A stretch of 64,000 nucleotides of DNA from Chitinophaga sp. H8 (GCF_040567655.1 NZ_JBEXAC010000002.1:992001-1056000); one strand, 5' to 3'; numbered from the stretch's first letter, positions 15,710 through 24,534 are shown. The notes: generated by a model not told the origin, from the sequence alone. A program made the numbers and translations.

Positions 15710-16573
15710 ATGCTTACACCAGAACAGATCCAAACCATTGCGGTATGCGGGGCTGGCACTATGGGTGCCGGCATTGCGCAGGTAGCTGCCATAAGTGGTT
15801 ATTATACCATATTGTTTGATATTCAGCTGCCGGTACTTGAAAAGGCCAGGGAGCAGATCATCAGGAGTCTGGATGGTGGAGTGGACAGAGGGAAAATCAC
15901 CGCCGCGGAGCGGGAAAGTGCCCTGAAAAGGATCCGTTTTACACAAGACCCTTATGATTGCATCGCAGAAGTGATCATAGAGGCCATTGTAGAGAAAACG
16001 GAGGCCAAAATAGCCCTCTTTAACCAGTTGTCCGAGATAAACCACAGCGACACTGTTTTTGCCTCTAATACGTCTTCTTTATCCATTTCGGCCATTGCTG
16101 CCGGGGTGGTTGTAAATCCTGCCCGCATTGTGGGAATGCACTTCTTTAATCCTGCCTGGCTGATGAAGCTGGTAGAGGTGGTAAGTGGTGTACAGACATC
16201 CGCTGCAGTAACCAACCTGGTGTATGATCTGGCTGTTAAAATGGGTAAAACACCGGTGCGTGTAAAAGATGCCCCTGGGTTTATTGTAAACAGGGTAGCA
16301 CGCCATTATTACCTGGAAGCAATGCATATTGCTGCTGAAGAGCTGGCCAGCTTCCGGACAATCGACCGGTTGATGGAAAACGCAGGTTTCCGCATGGGGC
16401 CTTTTGAATTAATGGATCTGATAGGAAACGATATTAATCTTGCCGTAACGCAATCCTTATATACCGCTTTTGCAGCAGCCCCCCGGTTTAAACCTCACGT
16501 ACTGCAGGAGCAAAGAGTAGCGGCAGGACAGCTGGGCCGGAAAACTGGCAAAGGGTTTTATGATTACCAATAA
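15710..16573 (+). CDS. 3-hydroxyacyl-CoA dehydrogenase (3-hydroxybutyryl-CoA type)
   Basis: A 287-residue NAD(P)-dependent enzyme interconverting 3-hydroxyacyl-CoA and 3-ketoacyl-CoA. The Rossmann motif VCGAGTMGAGIAQ is near residue 13. FASNTSSLSIS carries the conserved Ser/Asn, and the catalytic His is in GMHFFNPAWLMKLVEVV. The C-terminal domain ends in GRKTGKGFYDY. The length matches the short Hbd/PaaH type (about 280) rather than the fused FadB type. No thiolase or crotonase is adjacent, so the pathway (beta-oxidation or butyrate/PHB-related) is not resolved. Confidence 0.9.
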   Translation: MLTPEQIQTIAVCGAGTMGAGIAQVAAISGYYTILFDIQLPVLEKAREQIIRSLDGGVDRGKITAAERESALKRIRFTQDPYDCIAEVIIEAIVEKTEAKIALFNQLSEINHSDTVFASNTSSLSISAIAAGVVVNPARIVGMHFFNPAWLMKLVEVVSGVQTSAAVTNLVYDLAVKMGKTPVRVKDAPGFIVNRVARHYYLEAMHIAAEELASFRTIDRLMENAGFRMGPFELMDLIGNDINLAVTQSLYTAFAAAPRFKPHVLQEQRVAAGQLGRKTGKGFYDYQ

Positions 16574-16671
16574 ATATCCTGCTGTTGGGGAGTGCTGCTA
16601 TCCCATATTCCTACAGTCCGGGTATAGGGGTAATTCGTAATGGATAATTCGTAAATAGTGCCGGATTTGCC

Positions 16672-16679
16672 TATTTTTG
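16672..16679 (+). promoter_or_regulatory. -7 box of the epimerase gene
   Basis: TATTTTTG matches TAnnTTTG, 29 bp before the ATG at 16709. A direct repeat TAATTCGTAA (16631-16640 and 16645-16654) lies just upstream. Confidence 0.55.
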
Positions 16680-16708
16680 GCCTTCTTCAATAAACGAACA
16701 TTTTTTTC

Positions 16709-17695
16709 ATGATTTTAGTAACCGGCGGAACGGGCTTTTTAGGTAGTCATTTATTACGTGCATTAGTGAGTAGTGGCAAGCCGGTGCGTGCATTATTCCG
16801 TAAAAACATTCCGGTACAGTTACAGGATATCCAGGATAAAATTACCTGGGTACAGGGGGATATTCTGGATGTATACAGCCTGGCAGATGCATTGGAAGAT
16901 GTAACACATGTATATCATTGTGCAGCGGTGGTGGCTTTTGAGCCAGGCAGTCATGAACGTATGATGAAGATCAATTCGGAAGGTACGGCCAATGTGGTGA
17001 ATATGTCGTTGGAAGCGGGGGTAAAGAAGCTGGTACATGTAAGTTCTGTTGCAGCCCTTGGCCGGGCAAAAGATGGGCGTGCGATTGATGAGTTCGGAGA
17101 ATGGCAGGACAGCCCGAATAATTCCAGATATGCGATCAGTAAATACCTGGGCGAGATGGAAGTATGGCGGGGTATAGCAGAAGGATTAGATGCTGTGATT
17201 GTAAACCCGTCTATTATCCTGGGTACTGGTTTCTGGGAAGATGGTTCGGGTATGCTGCTCAAGAATGCCTGGAAAGAATTTCCCTATTATACAGAAGGCA
17301 TCAACGGGTATGTAGATGTAGCAGACGTTGTTGCAGCGATGATCGCATTGATGGACAGCCCTGTTACAGAGCAGCGGTTTATTCTCTCTGCAGATAACTG
17401 GAGTTACCGCCAACTGTTTACTGCTATGGCCAAAGGTCTGGGCAAAAAACCACCTCATATCGCAGTGAAGCCCTGGATGGCAGCCATTGTATGGCGGCTG
17501 GAAAAGCTCAAAGGGTTCTTTACAGGAAAACATCCATTGGTAACAAAAGAAACAGCCCGTACAGCACAGCTGAAAGTATATTATAACAATCAGCGTATAC
17601 TGGAAACACTACCTCATTTCCGTTTCCGTCCCCTGGAACAAACGATTGATCATATCTGCAAAGTTTTCCTGGAGGCAAAATCATCTGAACAATAA
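16709..17695 (+). CDS. NAD-dependent epimerase/dehydratase family protein
   Basis: A 328-residue extended short-chain dehydrogenase. The cofactor motif is ILVTGGTGFLGSHLL at the N-terminus. HVSSVAALG and the catalytic Tyr-xxx-Lys in SRYAISKYLGE are present. The C-terminal half has the helical substrate domain. Relatives include dihydroflavonol-4-reductase-like and sugar epimerase-like enzymes; the substrate is not predictable. Its last 15 bp overlap the 3' end of the convergent lipoprotein gene. Confidence 0.85.
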   Translation: MILVTGGTGFLGSHLLRALVSSGKPVRALFRKNIPVQLQDIQDKITWVQGDILDVYSLADALEDVTHVYHCAAVVAFEPGSHERMMKINSEGTANVVNMSLEAGVKKLVHVSSVAALGRAKDGRAIDEFGEWQDSPNNSRYAISKYLGEMEVWRGIAEGLDAVIVNPSIILGTGFWEDGSGMLLKNAWKEFPYYTEGINGYVDVADVVAAMIALMDSPVTEQRFILSADNWSYRQLFTAMAKGLGKKPPHIAVKPWMAAIVWRLEKLKGFFTGKHPLVTKETARTAQLKVYYNNQRILETLPHFRFRPLEQTIDHICKVFLEAKSSEQ

Positions 17696-18364
17696 CGCTC
17701 CGATTGCAGCCGCCAGGATCTTTTCTATTTCCGCATCTATATGTTTACTCACCCACAGCTGTGGTTTGCTGCCTGGAATCACAGCAGCTACCGGTTGTCC
17801 GCGGTACTGAAATTCATAACAGATCTTCTCATAAGAATTGGTTTTCCCAAACCGGTTATGTGCCGTAATACGGATATCAATGTCCGGAGAACGGAGGATG
17901 CCGGCAGTTTTATTATTGTTCAGGTCCAGATAAGTGGAGTTTTTCAGAATAAGTTCCCAGCGTTGTAAAGGATTGTTTTTGGTGCCATTGATCAGGGCAT
18001 AAAACAAAGGAGCACTGTTGGCTTCGCCGGCTAAATAAGATGGTAATGGCCGGTTGGTAAAAGCAGCACGCTGGGTATTCAGGATTTGTACCAGCAGGTT
18101 TTCTTCTTTCCCGCTTACGGTAAAATTATAAGGTTGTTGGGGAGCTTTGATAAAGTTGACCGCCATGGCATCTGCTATCCCATTCTTGCGGGAAGAGGTG
18201 GTATAAGGACCGTAGGCAAATGTTTTGGCAGAGAACCAGCCATCATTGATTTTTACGGGCCATTCCTGGGGAGCGGTATACAGTTCATCAGCAGAAGTGA
18301 TGCGCTTGCCGGTATTGCAGGCGATGATCAGCAGGCAGGAAAGAACAGTCAATGTACGTATCAT
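17681..18364 (-). CDS. Putative lipoprotein of unknown function
   Basis: A 227-residue protein with a lipoprotein signal (MIRTLTVLSCLLIIAC, Cys at residue 16). The mature domain, predicted mixed alpha/beta, contains GWFSAKTFAYGPYTTSSRKNG. I do not recognise a family. It overlaps the epimerase gene tail to tail by 15 bp. A TAnnTTTG box (TACCTTTG, reverse complement of 18375-18382) sits 10 bp before its ATG. Confidence 0.7.
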   Translation of the reverse strand: MIRTLTVLSCLLIIACNTGKRITSADELYTAPQEWPVKINDGWFSAKTFAYGPYTTSSRKNGIADAMAVNFIKAPQQPYNFTVSGKEENLLVQILNTQRAAFTNRPLPSYLAGEANSAPLFYALINGTKNNPLQRWELILKNSTYLDLNNNKTAGILRSPDIDIRITAHNRFGKTNSYEKICYEFQYRGQPVAAVIPGSKPQLWVSKHIDAEIEKILAAAIGALLFR

Positions 18365-18374
18365 AATATCAACA

Positions 18375-18382
18375 CAAAGGTA
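18375..18382 (-). promoter_or_regulatory. -7 box of the lipoprotein gene
   Basis: TACCTTTG on the minus strand, 10 bp before the start codon. The transcript would have a very short leader. Confidence 0.5.
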
Positions 18383-18407
18383 AATGATGAGTAGCCGGAT
18401 GAATGAA

Positions 18408-18475
18408 GCAGCAGCGGTTACAGGTGTATGATGTGGATGAACGGGTCAACAGTAAACAGCTGTAACCGCTGCTGC
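18408..18475 (-). terminator. Long inverted repeat after the lpxD-like gene
   Basis: Perfect 16-bp arms GCAGCAGCGGTTACAG (18408-18423) and their complement (18460-18475) enclose 36 nt. There is no T-run. It lies between two minus-strand genes and may be a terminator or mRNA 3' stabiliser. Confidence 0.45.
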
Positions 18476-18484
18476 GGTATGTCT

Positions 18485-19429
18485 TTACAGATCTTTCAGT
18501 TTGTTCCACATTTCAGGAATGCGCTTTACCCAGGCCAGTTCTTTTTTCTTGGCCATTGCATTCTCTGCCGGGGTGCCAAAGTACACCTTACCTCCTTCCA
18601 GGGATGCAGGTACACCACTTTGTGCCAGGACCACTGCATTTTTACCGATCACCAGGTCTTTGGACACACCTACCTGTCCCCACAGGATTACTTTATCTTC
18701 TATGCGGGCTTTACCAGCCACCCCTACCTGGGCGGCAAATAAACAGTTGTTACCGATAATGGTACCATGACCAATATGAATCATGTTGTCAAACTTGGTG
18801 CCTCTGCCTATAATAGTATCTCCACTCACCCCTTTGTCGATGGTACAGCCGGCACCAATTTCCACATCATCTTCAATGACTACCCGGCCACAGCTTTCCA
18901 GCTTATCATAAATGGCTTCGCGCTCTGCCCTTTTCTTAAAATAAAAAGCATCCGCACCGATGACCGTACCTGCATGAATGATCACATTATCTCCGATAAT
19001 GCAATGGTCGTAAATAGTTACATTAGGATGGATCAGGCAGTTGTTTCCGATACGCACATGATTACCAATGAATACGTTAGGTTGTATAATCGTCCCTTCC
19101 CCTATTACTGCACTATCACTGATTGCTTTAGTAGCAGGTTCAAACGGGCGGAAGCGTTTTACCAGTTTTACATAAGCACTGAAAGGGTCATTAATGACCA
19201 GCAGCGCCTTACCTTCCGGGCAGGGTACTTCTTTGTTAATAATAATGATAGTAGCCGCTGAGGTAAGACAGGCATTATAGTATTTTTCAAAGTCCACGAA
19301 GGAGATATCCCCCTCCTGCACCTTATGTATTTCATTGATACCGGTAGCCTGCAATTCTTTATTGCCTACCAGTTCAGCACCGATGAATGCTGCTATTTCC
19401 GTTACCGCAATTGGTGCGTCCAACTTCAT
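18485..19429 (-). CDS. LpxD-type UDP-3-O-acylglucosamine N-acyltransferase
   Basis: A 314-residue acyltransferase. An N-terminal uridine-binding domain (GINEIHKVQEGDISFVDFEKYY) is followed by a left-handed beta-helix of hexapeptide repeats (GEGTIIQPNVFIGNHVRIGN). The likely catalytic His is in MIHIGHGTIIGNNCLFAAQ. A C-terminal helical tail (AMAKKKELAWVKRIPEMW) stacks as in LpxD. It would add the N-linked acyl chain in lipid A synthesis. It is about 30 residues shorter than E. coli LpxD, and Bacteroidota often carry a second lpxD elsewhere, so it may be a paralogue with a different acyl donor or sugar. A TAnnTTTG box lies at 19464-19471. Confidence 0.8.
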   Translation of the reverse strand: MKLDAPIAVTEIAAFIGAELVGNKELQATGINEIHKVQEGDISFVDFEKYYNACLTSAATIIIINKEVPCPEGKALLVINDPFSAYVKLVKRFRPFEPATKAISDSAVIGEGTIIQPNVFIGNHVRIGNNCLIHPNVTIYDHCIIGDNVIIHAGTVIGADAFYFKKRAEREAIYDKLESCGRVVIEDDVEIGAGCTIDKGVSGDTIIGRGTKFDNMIHIGHGTIIGNNCLFAAQVGVAGKARIEDKVILWGQVGVSKDLVIGKNAVVLAQSGVPASLEGGKVYFGTPAENAMAKKKELAWVKRIPEMWNKLKDL

Positions 19430-19463
19430 ATAATCCGTATTATGAGGTGATGTTTAAGTGCGA

Positions 19464-19471
19464 CAAAGTTA
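19464..19471 (-). promoter_or_regulatory. -7 box of the lpxD-like gene
   Basis: TAACTTTG on the minus strand, 34 bp before the ATG at 19429. Confidence 0.5.
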
Positions 19472-19690
19472 GGAGAGATTTAGGTATGCCGCTCATGCTT
19501 TCTATAATTTTATCAGCGTGTAAAAAAGCACCGTTTAACTGCAGACCGTTTCTTTTAACCTTGTTTTTTTAGTTTCGGACAATAAAAGGTTGATTTGTTT
19601 AACTGTTGTTATCCACAATTATTTTACTTGTGTGAATAAATTTTTTTGTAAAATTTTTCTTTTGTCATAAAATTCTTTTTAATATTGTGT

Positions 19691-19770
19691 AGGGAATATT
19701 ATTTCCCTGTACTTACTAACCCATTCACATAACAAGAAAGTCTGATTGTTCCAACGGTCAGACTTTTTTT
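19691..19770 (+). ncRNA. Candidate small RNA with intrinsic terminator
   Basis: A small hairpin AGGGAA/TTCCCT (19691-19708) is followed by an unpaired segment and a strong terminator (arms AAAGTCTGA at 19737-19745 and TCAGACTTT at 19758-19766, then Ts). No plus-strand gene lies upstream within the gap, so the terminator implies an independent short transcript. Near-matches to the -7 consensus occur at about 19590 and 19658. No known RNA family is recognised. Confidence 0.4.
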
Positions 19771-20203
19771 ATGTCCGCTACAACCCTTTATCCACGCATG
19801 TTACAGCCGACGCCTTGTTTTCAATTACAAAAACGATTGCTTACAGTTACTGAGAGAAGTACTGCTTTTTACGGTTTTTGAAAAAGGGCGTTTCTGTTCA
19901 TTTTTTTCATTTCAGGCCTTTTTATCCCCCCTTTTATAAAAAAAAGTTTCCTGTTTTTTCACTTAAAACCTGTTTGATGATCCTAAAGGGATAAAAAGAG
20001 GCCAATAAGTACGCAAAGGGTGGTTCATGTGCCAGCTTAACGATGTTTATTCCGGTGCATTATCCTTTATGATACAGTAGCTGAAAGGTTGATGAATAAA
20101 AGGTTGTACAGGATTACAGTGATCGTTTGTCTATTGTTTCCGTTTGAAAGATACAGACAGGCTGTTCTTTTAATAAAGTGTTGTCATTAAACACAATAGC
20201 AAT

Positions 20204-20236
20204 AAAAAAAGGCTATTCCGATGTTCCGGAACAGCC
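20204..20236 (-). terminator. Terminator downstream of hemN
   Basis: Stem GGCTATTCCG/CGGAACAGCC (20211-20236, one mismatch) with a 7-nt U-run in the minus-strand transcript. It closes the ccoG-fixH-SafE-hemN series. Confidence 0.9.
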
Positions 20237-20270
20237 CTTTCCAAGTAGTAGTAACCTTACAGCCGGGAAG

Positions 20271-21629
20271 TTATATCGCCTTGCTGAATATTTGTGTCTG
20301 AGGGAGTTGTTTCCACAAGCGGGCATCAAAAGCCATACATATATTGCGGATAAAAGGCTTCCCCTGTGGCGTAACAGTTATCTTCTTCGGCAATACATTT
20401 ACCAGTCCGTCTTTTTCCAGTTCCTGCAGCCGTTCCAATCCTTCCATGATGGCATCACATTGGGTATCTTCCCTGTTCCAGGAGGTTTCAAACTTACACA
20501 TGAGCGCATGGATGTGTTTACGGATCAGCAGGTCTTCCCGGCTAAGGAGATGACCGCGTACTATGGGAAACGTTCCGCTGTTTACCAGGCGTTGGTAAGC
20601 GGTAATGTTCTTTTCATTCTGCGCATACGCATACCAGTTGTCGCCGATAGCAGAAGCACCTAACCCTACCAGCAGGGAAGTATGGGTAACGGTGTAACCC
20701 ATAAAGTTGCGGTGGAGTTTTCCTGCTTCATAAGCCGTCATTAATTCATCGCCGGGCAGGGCAAAATGGTCCATCCCTATTTCGGTGTACCCATGACTGG
20801 CAAACAGTGTTTTGCCCAGTTCGTATAAAGCGCGTTTCTCTTCATCTTTGGGCAGGTCAGCTTCTGAATACCGGCGTTGCCCCACTCCTTTTACCCAGGG
20901 CACATGTGCGTAGCTGTAAAAAGAGATCCTGTCGGGGCGGAGAAGCATTACCTGATCAATGGTTGTTTTTACGCTGGCATCCGTTTGCAGTGGTAAGCCG
21001 TATATAAGATCAAAGTTGATAGAAGTGTAGCCAATAGCACGCGCCTGATTTACGACCCTTGCTACTGTTTCAAAGGGCTGTATCCGGTTAATGATATCCT
21101 GTACTTTGGGATCAAAATCCTGGATGCCCAGGCTCATGCGCCGGAATCCCAGGTTGTACAGTGTTTGCATCTGCGCTTCGGTGGTATTGTTGGGATGCCC
21201 TTCAAAACTGAGGGAAGCATCCGGCAGCAATATGGCATCCTTGCACAGGCCATTTAACAATGCTTGCAGGTTGGTTGCACTGAAGAAGGTAGGGGTACCA
21301 CCACCCAGGTGTATTTCCCGGATACGGGGTTTTTGCTCAAACACTTGCAGGTATAACCGCCATTCATTTAATACTGCCTGAATGTAGGGTTCTTCCACAC
21401 TATGATTGATGGTAATGTATTTATTGCAGCCACAGTAAGTGCAGAGTTTTTCACAAAAGGGCAGGTGGATATAAATACTGATACCATCCTGATCATTAGA
21501 TTCCTGAAATGAAGTTTTCAGCAATGATTTCCAGCTGTCCAGGTTAAAGTTGTTTTCATCCCAGTAAGGAACGGTAGGGTAACTGGTATACCGGGGCGCA
21601 GCGACATTATATTTCTGAATCAGGTTCAT
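20271..21629 (-). CDS. hemN: Oxygen-independent coproporphyrinogen III oxidase
   Basis: A 452-residue radical SAM enzyme decarboxylating coproporphyrinogen III to protoporphyrinogen IX for heme synthesis without oxygen. The cluster motif in HLPFCEKLCTYCGCNKY (C59, C63, C66, with C68) is the CxxxCxxCxC form of true HemN rather than HemW. ApRYTSYPTVPYW at the N-terminus and the C-terminal HemN domain support this. The start at 21629 avoids overlap with the upstream gene and gives the conserved N-terminus. Placement after the cbb3 oxidase genes fits microaerobic or anaerobic expression supplying heme to the oxidase. Confidence 0.94.
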   Translation of the reverse strand: MNLIQKYNVAAPRYTSYPTVPYWDENNFNLDSWKSLLKTSFQESNDQDGISIYIHLPFCEKLCTYCGCNKYITINHSVEEPYIQAVLNEWRLYLQVFEQKPRIREIHLGGGTPTFFSATNLQALLNGLCKDAILLPDASLSFEGHPNNTTEAQMQTLYNLGFRRMSLGIQDFDPKVQDIINRIQPFETVARVVNQARAIGYTSINFDLIYGLPLQTDASVKTTIDQVMLLRPDRISFYSYAHVPWVKGVGQRRYSEADLPKDEEKRALYELGKTLFASHGYTEIGMDHFALPGDELMTAYEAGKLHRNFMGYTVTHTSLLVGLGASAIGDNWYAYAQNEKNITAYQRLVNSGTFPIVRGHLLSREDLLIRKHIHALMCKFETSWNREDTQCDAIMEGLERLQELEKDGLVNVLPKKITVTPQGKPFIRNICMAFDARLWKQLPQTQIFSKAI

Positions 21630-21640
21630 GTTGTTAAAGT

Positions 21641-22357
21641 TTAAGGGTGACAACAATGTTCCACTACTTTTTCGCTGTGGGAAGACATTGCCGGGCTAAT
21701 GTATGGGATCCCCAGGTTCAGCCCACGCATGATGAGCAGTGCACCCATGATACCGATTACATAGGGAATCATACGGCGCATTTTATTACGAACGCTCATG
21801 CTGATAAGGTTACCGAAATAGGTAATAGCCATCATAGCGGGGAGTGTGCCGGCTCCGAATGCGCACATAAACAGTATCCCATTCTCTACATTACCCGTAG
21901 CCACGGAGCCGGCTATTCCCAGGTACACCAACCCACATGGTAATAACCCATTAAAAAAGCCGATTGCATATAAGGTGCGGAAGCGTTGCTGTTGTAATAA
22001 CCCTCCCAGTATTTTTTTGATGCCGGAGGTAAATCCGTTTAAGAGGCGGGTACCCTGGATACGTTTACCGGCTACATAGTTTAGCAGCACCATACCGAGG
22101 AGCAGGCAACCCAAAGTAATAGAGAGCCATTGCTGGAGTCCACCCAGGTAAAACTGTCTGCCCAGCCAGCCAAAGATCATTCCCAGGATGGCATAGGCGG
22201 TGACGCGCCCACCGTTGTACAGCAGGATACCCAGCAGTTTTTTAGGACCGGTAAGATGTTGTACCGGCAGCGTAAGCGCAATAGGCCCGCACATCCCTAT
22301 GCAATGAAAGCTGCCAAGGAAGCCCAGTGATAAAGCGGGAAGAATGATGGCCAGCAT
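21641..22357 (-). CDS. SafE/TauE-like membrane protein of the cbb3 cluster
   Basis: A 238-residue polytopic protein with about six TM helices. The first has SLGFLGSFHCIGMCGPIAL, carrying the paired-Cys motif (C...MC) of the DsbD-like / SafE family. This family is regularly found beside ccoG, ccoH and ccoI and is linked to copper handling and cbb3 assembly. One base separates it from the fixH gene upstream, so translation is likely coupled. In proteobacterial clusters the equivalent position is sometimes annotated as sulfite exporter or ccoS-associated protein. A copper role is inferred from context. Confidence 0.8.
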   Translation of the reverse strand: MLAIILPALSLGFLGSFHCIGMCGPIALTLPVQHLTGPKKLLGILLYNGGRVTAYAILGMIFGWLGRQFYLGGLQQWLSITLGCLLLGMVLLNYVAGKRIQGTRLLNGFTSGIKKILGGLLQQQRFRTLYAIGFFNGLLPCGLVYLGIAGSVATGNVENGILFMCAFGAGTLPAMMAITYFGNLISMSVRNKMRRMIPYVIGIMGALLIMRGLNLGIPYISPAMSSHSEKVVEHCCHP

Positions 22358-22358
22358 A

Positions 22359-22796
22359 TTATTGGATATTTATGTATTCTTCCTGGAAATAAGGTTTGCC
22401 GCTCATCTCCCAACGCATTTTTACCCGGTAGCCTCCTTTTATAAAACGTTCTCTGCTTACCAGTAGTTGTCCGTGTTCATTCAGTTGCAGCGGCAGTACA
22501 AAGTCTTTACCGGAATCGGAAGGGCGGTAAAATAATACCTGTCCGGTGAGTGCACGGCCATGTAGTTCTTCCGGGAAGGTGATTTCCAGGTCTTGGTTGG
22601 ATTGTGCCACCTTTACCGGAGCGGAAAGTTGTACTACATTGTCCTGCCCGTCAATTACCTGTTGATATTTAAGCTCTTCTGCATAATAGTCAGGCGTTAC
22701 CATGTCTATTTTGGTACGGATGCTTTTGGTAACCAGGGTAAGCATACCCGCAGCAAACAGTACAAATACGATGATAATTTTATGTCCCCAATGCAT
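22359..22796 (-). CDS. ccoH: FixH/CcoH-type cbb3 assembly protein
   Basis: A 145-residue protein with one N-terminal TM helix (HKIIIVFVLFAAGMLTLV) and a periplasmic beta-sandwich beginning MVTPDYYAEELKYQQVID, typical of FixH. FixH/CcoH stabilises newly made CcoN and CcoP during oxidase assembly. It lies 18 bp after ccoG and 1 bp before the SafE-like gene. Confidence 0.88.
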   Translation of the reverse strand: MHWGHKIIIVFVLFAAGMLTLVTKSIRTKIDMVTPDYYAEELKYQQVIDGQDNVVQLSAPVKVAQSNQDLEITFPEELHGRALTGQVLFYRPSDSGKDFVLPLQLNEHGQLLVSRERFIKGGYRVKMRWEMSGKPYFQEEYINIQ

Positions 22797-22814
22797 AGTC
22801 TGTAGTTTTAAAAG

Positions 22815-24251
22815 TTATTCTTCGCCTTCCGCAGCACTTACGGGTCCGAGGAAGGTAGTTTTCAGTGATCCTACTTTTTTGGTACCGTCGTACAAGCCAA
22901 TTTGCAAGCGTGATTTACGGTTTGTAATGGCTTTCCTGGGCAATACAACGAAAAAGGTACCTTGCCCCTGGTCTTCTGCTTTTACGTGAATCTCAGGCCT
23001 CCCAATGATCTCTATCTGCCCTTTGGCATCTTCGAGGCGAAGGGTGAGCGGTACTTCCTGTGTGGTTTTATTTACCAGGATGATCCGGTAGAGATTGGTG
23101 ATACTATCTACACCCCTTTCCTGGTATAACATGCCTGCTGTACGGATGATAGTACCACTTACCGGTTCACGGCTCATCATGAGGTAGCTGATAATTCCCA
23201 GGATGGCTACCAGTACGGTGCTGTATACCTTTAAACGGGTTGTAAACCGAAGCGGTTGTTTGTTAGCAATACCATTTTCGGAAGCGTAGCGGATCAGTCC
23301 CTGCTGCAGGCCTACTTTATCCATCATAAAGTTGCAGGCATCTATACAGGCTGTACAGTTTACGCATTCCAGCTGGGTACCGTTACGGATGTCTATCCCG
23401 GTAGGGCATACTTTCACACATTGCATACAATCGATACAATCCCCTATTTCACGGGTTTCGTTCTTTTTAAATTTGCCCCTGGGTTCACCCCTTACGTAGT
23501 CATAGGCCACCAGTACGGAATCTTTATCCAGTAATACTCCTTGCAGCCGGCCATAAGGGCAAACTGTGGTGCATACCTGTTCTCTCATAAAGGCAAATAC
23601 CCCATAGAACACACCGGAGAAAATAAGGATGGCAGTGAAGCCACCCTTATGCATGGCCAATGGTTCCGTTATAATTTTTTCCAGCTCCTTAGCCCCGATG
23701 ATATAGGCGAGAAATACATTCGCGATCAAAAAGGAGAGGGCGAAGAAGAGGATATGTTTTCCTGTTTTTTTGATGATCTTTTCGGTATTCCAGGGTGCTT
23801 TATTCAGCAGCTTTTGCGCTGGAGCATCCCCTTCAATCCAGTATTCGATGCGGCGGAAGAGCATTTCCATAAAAATGGTCTGTGGGCACATCCATCCGCA
23901 AAAGAGGCGGCCAAAGGCCATGGTGAATACCACTATAAAAAGGATGAATGCCATCATGGCCAGTCCGAAGATGAAGAAATCCTGGGGCCAGAAGATGGCG
24001 CCAAACAGGATAAACTTTCCTTCCACTACATTTAACATAAACAATGGACGTCCGTTTATCTGAATAAACGGCAGGGAGAAAAACACGATGAAGTACAGGT
24101 AGCTAAGTATGCTCCTGGCCGTAAATAATTTGCCCTTGGGCTTTAATGCATAGATCCAGTTACGTTTCCCTTGCTTATCAACGGTAGCCAAACTGTCTCT
24201 GAAAGTTTCCTGTTCCATTTTTTTATCCATGATCCATGGATCGTTGTCCAT
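22815..24251 (-). CDS. ccoG: Cytochrome c oxidase accessory protein CcoG
   Basis: A 478-residue polytopic iron-sulfur protein with five or so TM helices. Two ferredoxin-type clusters are visible in CIDCMQCVKVCPTG and CVNCTACIDACNFMMDKV. CGWMCPQTIFME and CTTVCPYGRLQGVLLD are also typical. A C-terminal immunoglobulin-like domain follows. In Rhodobacter, CcoG reduces Cu(II) to Cu(I) for cbb3 copper centre assembly. It is separated from ccoP by a 283-bp gap, so it may have its own promoter. Confidence 0.93.
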   Translation of the reverse strand: MDNDPWIMDKKMEQETFRDSLATVDKQGKRNWIYALKPKGKLFTARSILSYLYFIVFFSLPFIQINGRPLFMLNVVEGKFILFGAIFWPQDFFIFGLAMMAFILFIVVFTMAFGRLFCGWMCPQTIFMEMLFRRIEYWIEGDAPAQKLLNKAPWNTEKIIKKTGKHILFFALSFLIANVFLAYIIGAKELEKIITEPLAMHKGGFTAILIFSGVFYGVFAFMREQVCTTVCPYGRLQGVLLDKDSVLVAYDYVRGEPRGKFKKNETREIGDCIDCMQCVKVCPTGIDIRNGTQLECVNCTACIDACNFMMDKVGLQQGLIRYASENGIANKQPLRFTTRLKVYSTVLVAILGIISYLMMSREPVSGTIIRTAGMLYQERGVDSITNLYRIILVNKTTQEVPLTLRLEDAKGQIEIIGRPEIHVKAEDQGQGTFFVVLPRKAITNRKSRLQIGLYDGTKKVGSLKTTFLGPVSAAEGEE

Positions 24252-24534
24252 GGTGATTGCCTTCTCAGGTAGTTGATCGTTCTGTCTTCACATTTCCTTT
24301 CGCGTCTTTCCTTTATGATAGTGCTTTGTAGCGGATGTTTTACAAGCGGCGGGCAGGCCACGTCCTGCCCGCTTTTTGCAAACTGTTGCATCCTCCGCTT
24401 TCACTTTCCATTGTCACATCTTCCATACTGTTGTACCTTTCCGCTGCACCTTTTCTATCTCACACTTTCATTGTTGCGTTTTCACATTTCCACGCTTTTT
24501 TTACTTCCTTGCTGTTACTGCTTTGTTGCCATTA
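24252..24534. other. 283-bp gap between ccoP and ccoG: plus-strand hairpin and purine-rich tract
   Basis: It holds a perfect 9-bp stem GCGGGCAGG (24349-24357 / 24364-24372) with a T-run on the plus strand only (24373-24377). From 24395 to 24530 the minus (transcribed) strand is strongly purine-rich, with recurring GAAAGTG / AATGTGA-type words. No ORF or clear promoter is visible. Confidence 0.6.
24349..24377 (+). terminator. Terminator-like hairpin, plus strand
   Basis: A 9-bp GC-rich stem with a 6-nt loop and five Ts. Both neighbouring genes are on the minus strand, so it does not follow any plus-strand gene. It may end antisense transcripts or act as an mRNA stem between ccoP and ccoG. Confidence 0.6.

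Larger units (their letters stand above)
19430..20270. other. 841-bp non-coding region with DnaA-box-like sites
   Basis: This is the longest gene-free stretch in the window; no credible ORF was found. It contains TTATCCACA (19609-19617), TTATTCACA in inverse orientation (19631-19639) and TTATCCACG (19788-19796). A strongly AT-rich tract follows the first two (19637-19690). It also holds a stand-alone terminator at 19737-19770. The stretch 19800-20200 is AT-rich with homopolymer runs and no further structure that I could identify. Confidence 0.6.

Noticed and set aside
23541..24035. 164-residue plus-strand frame opposite ccoG
   Set aside because: It is entirely within the ccoG coding sequence, shows no family motif, and has no promoter.
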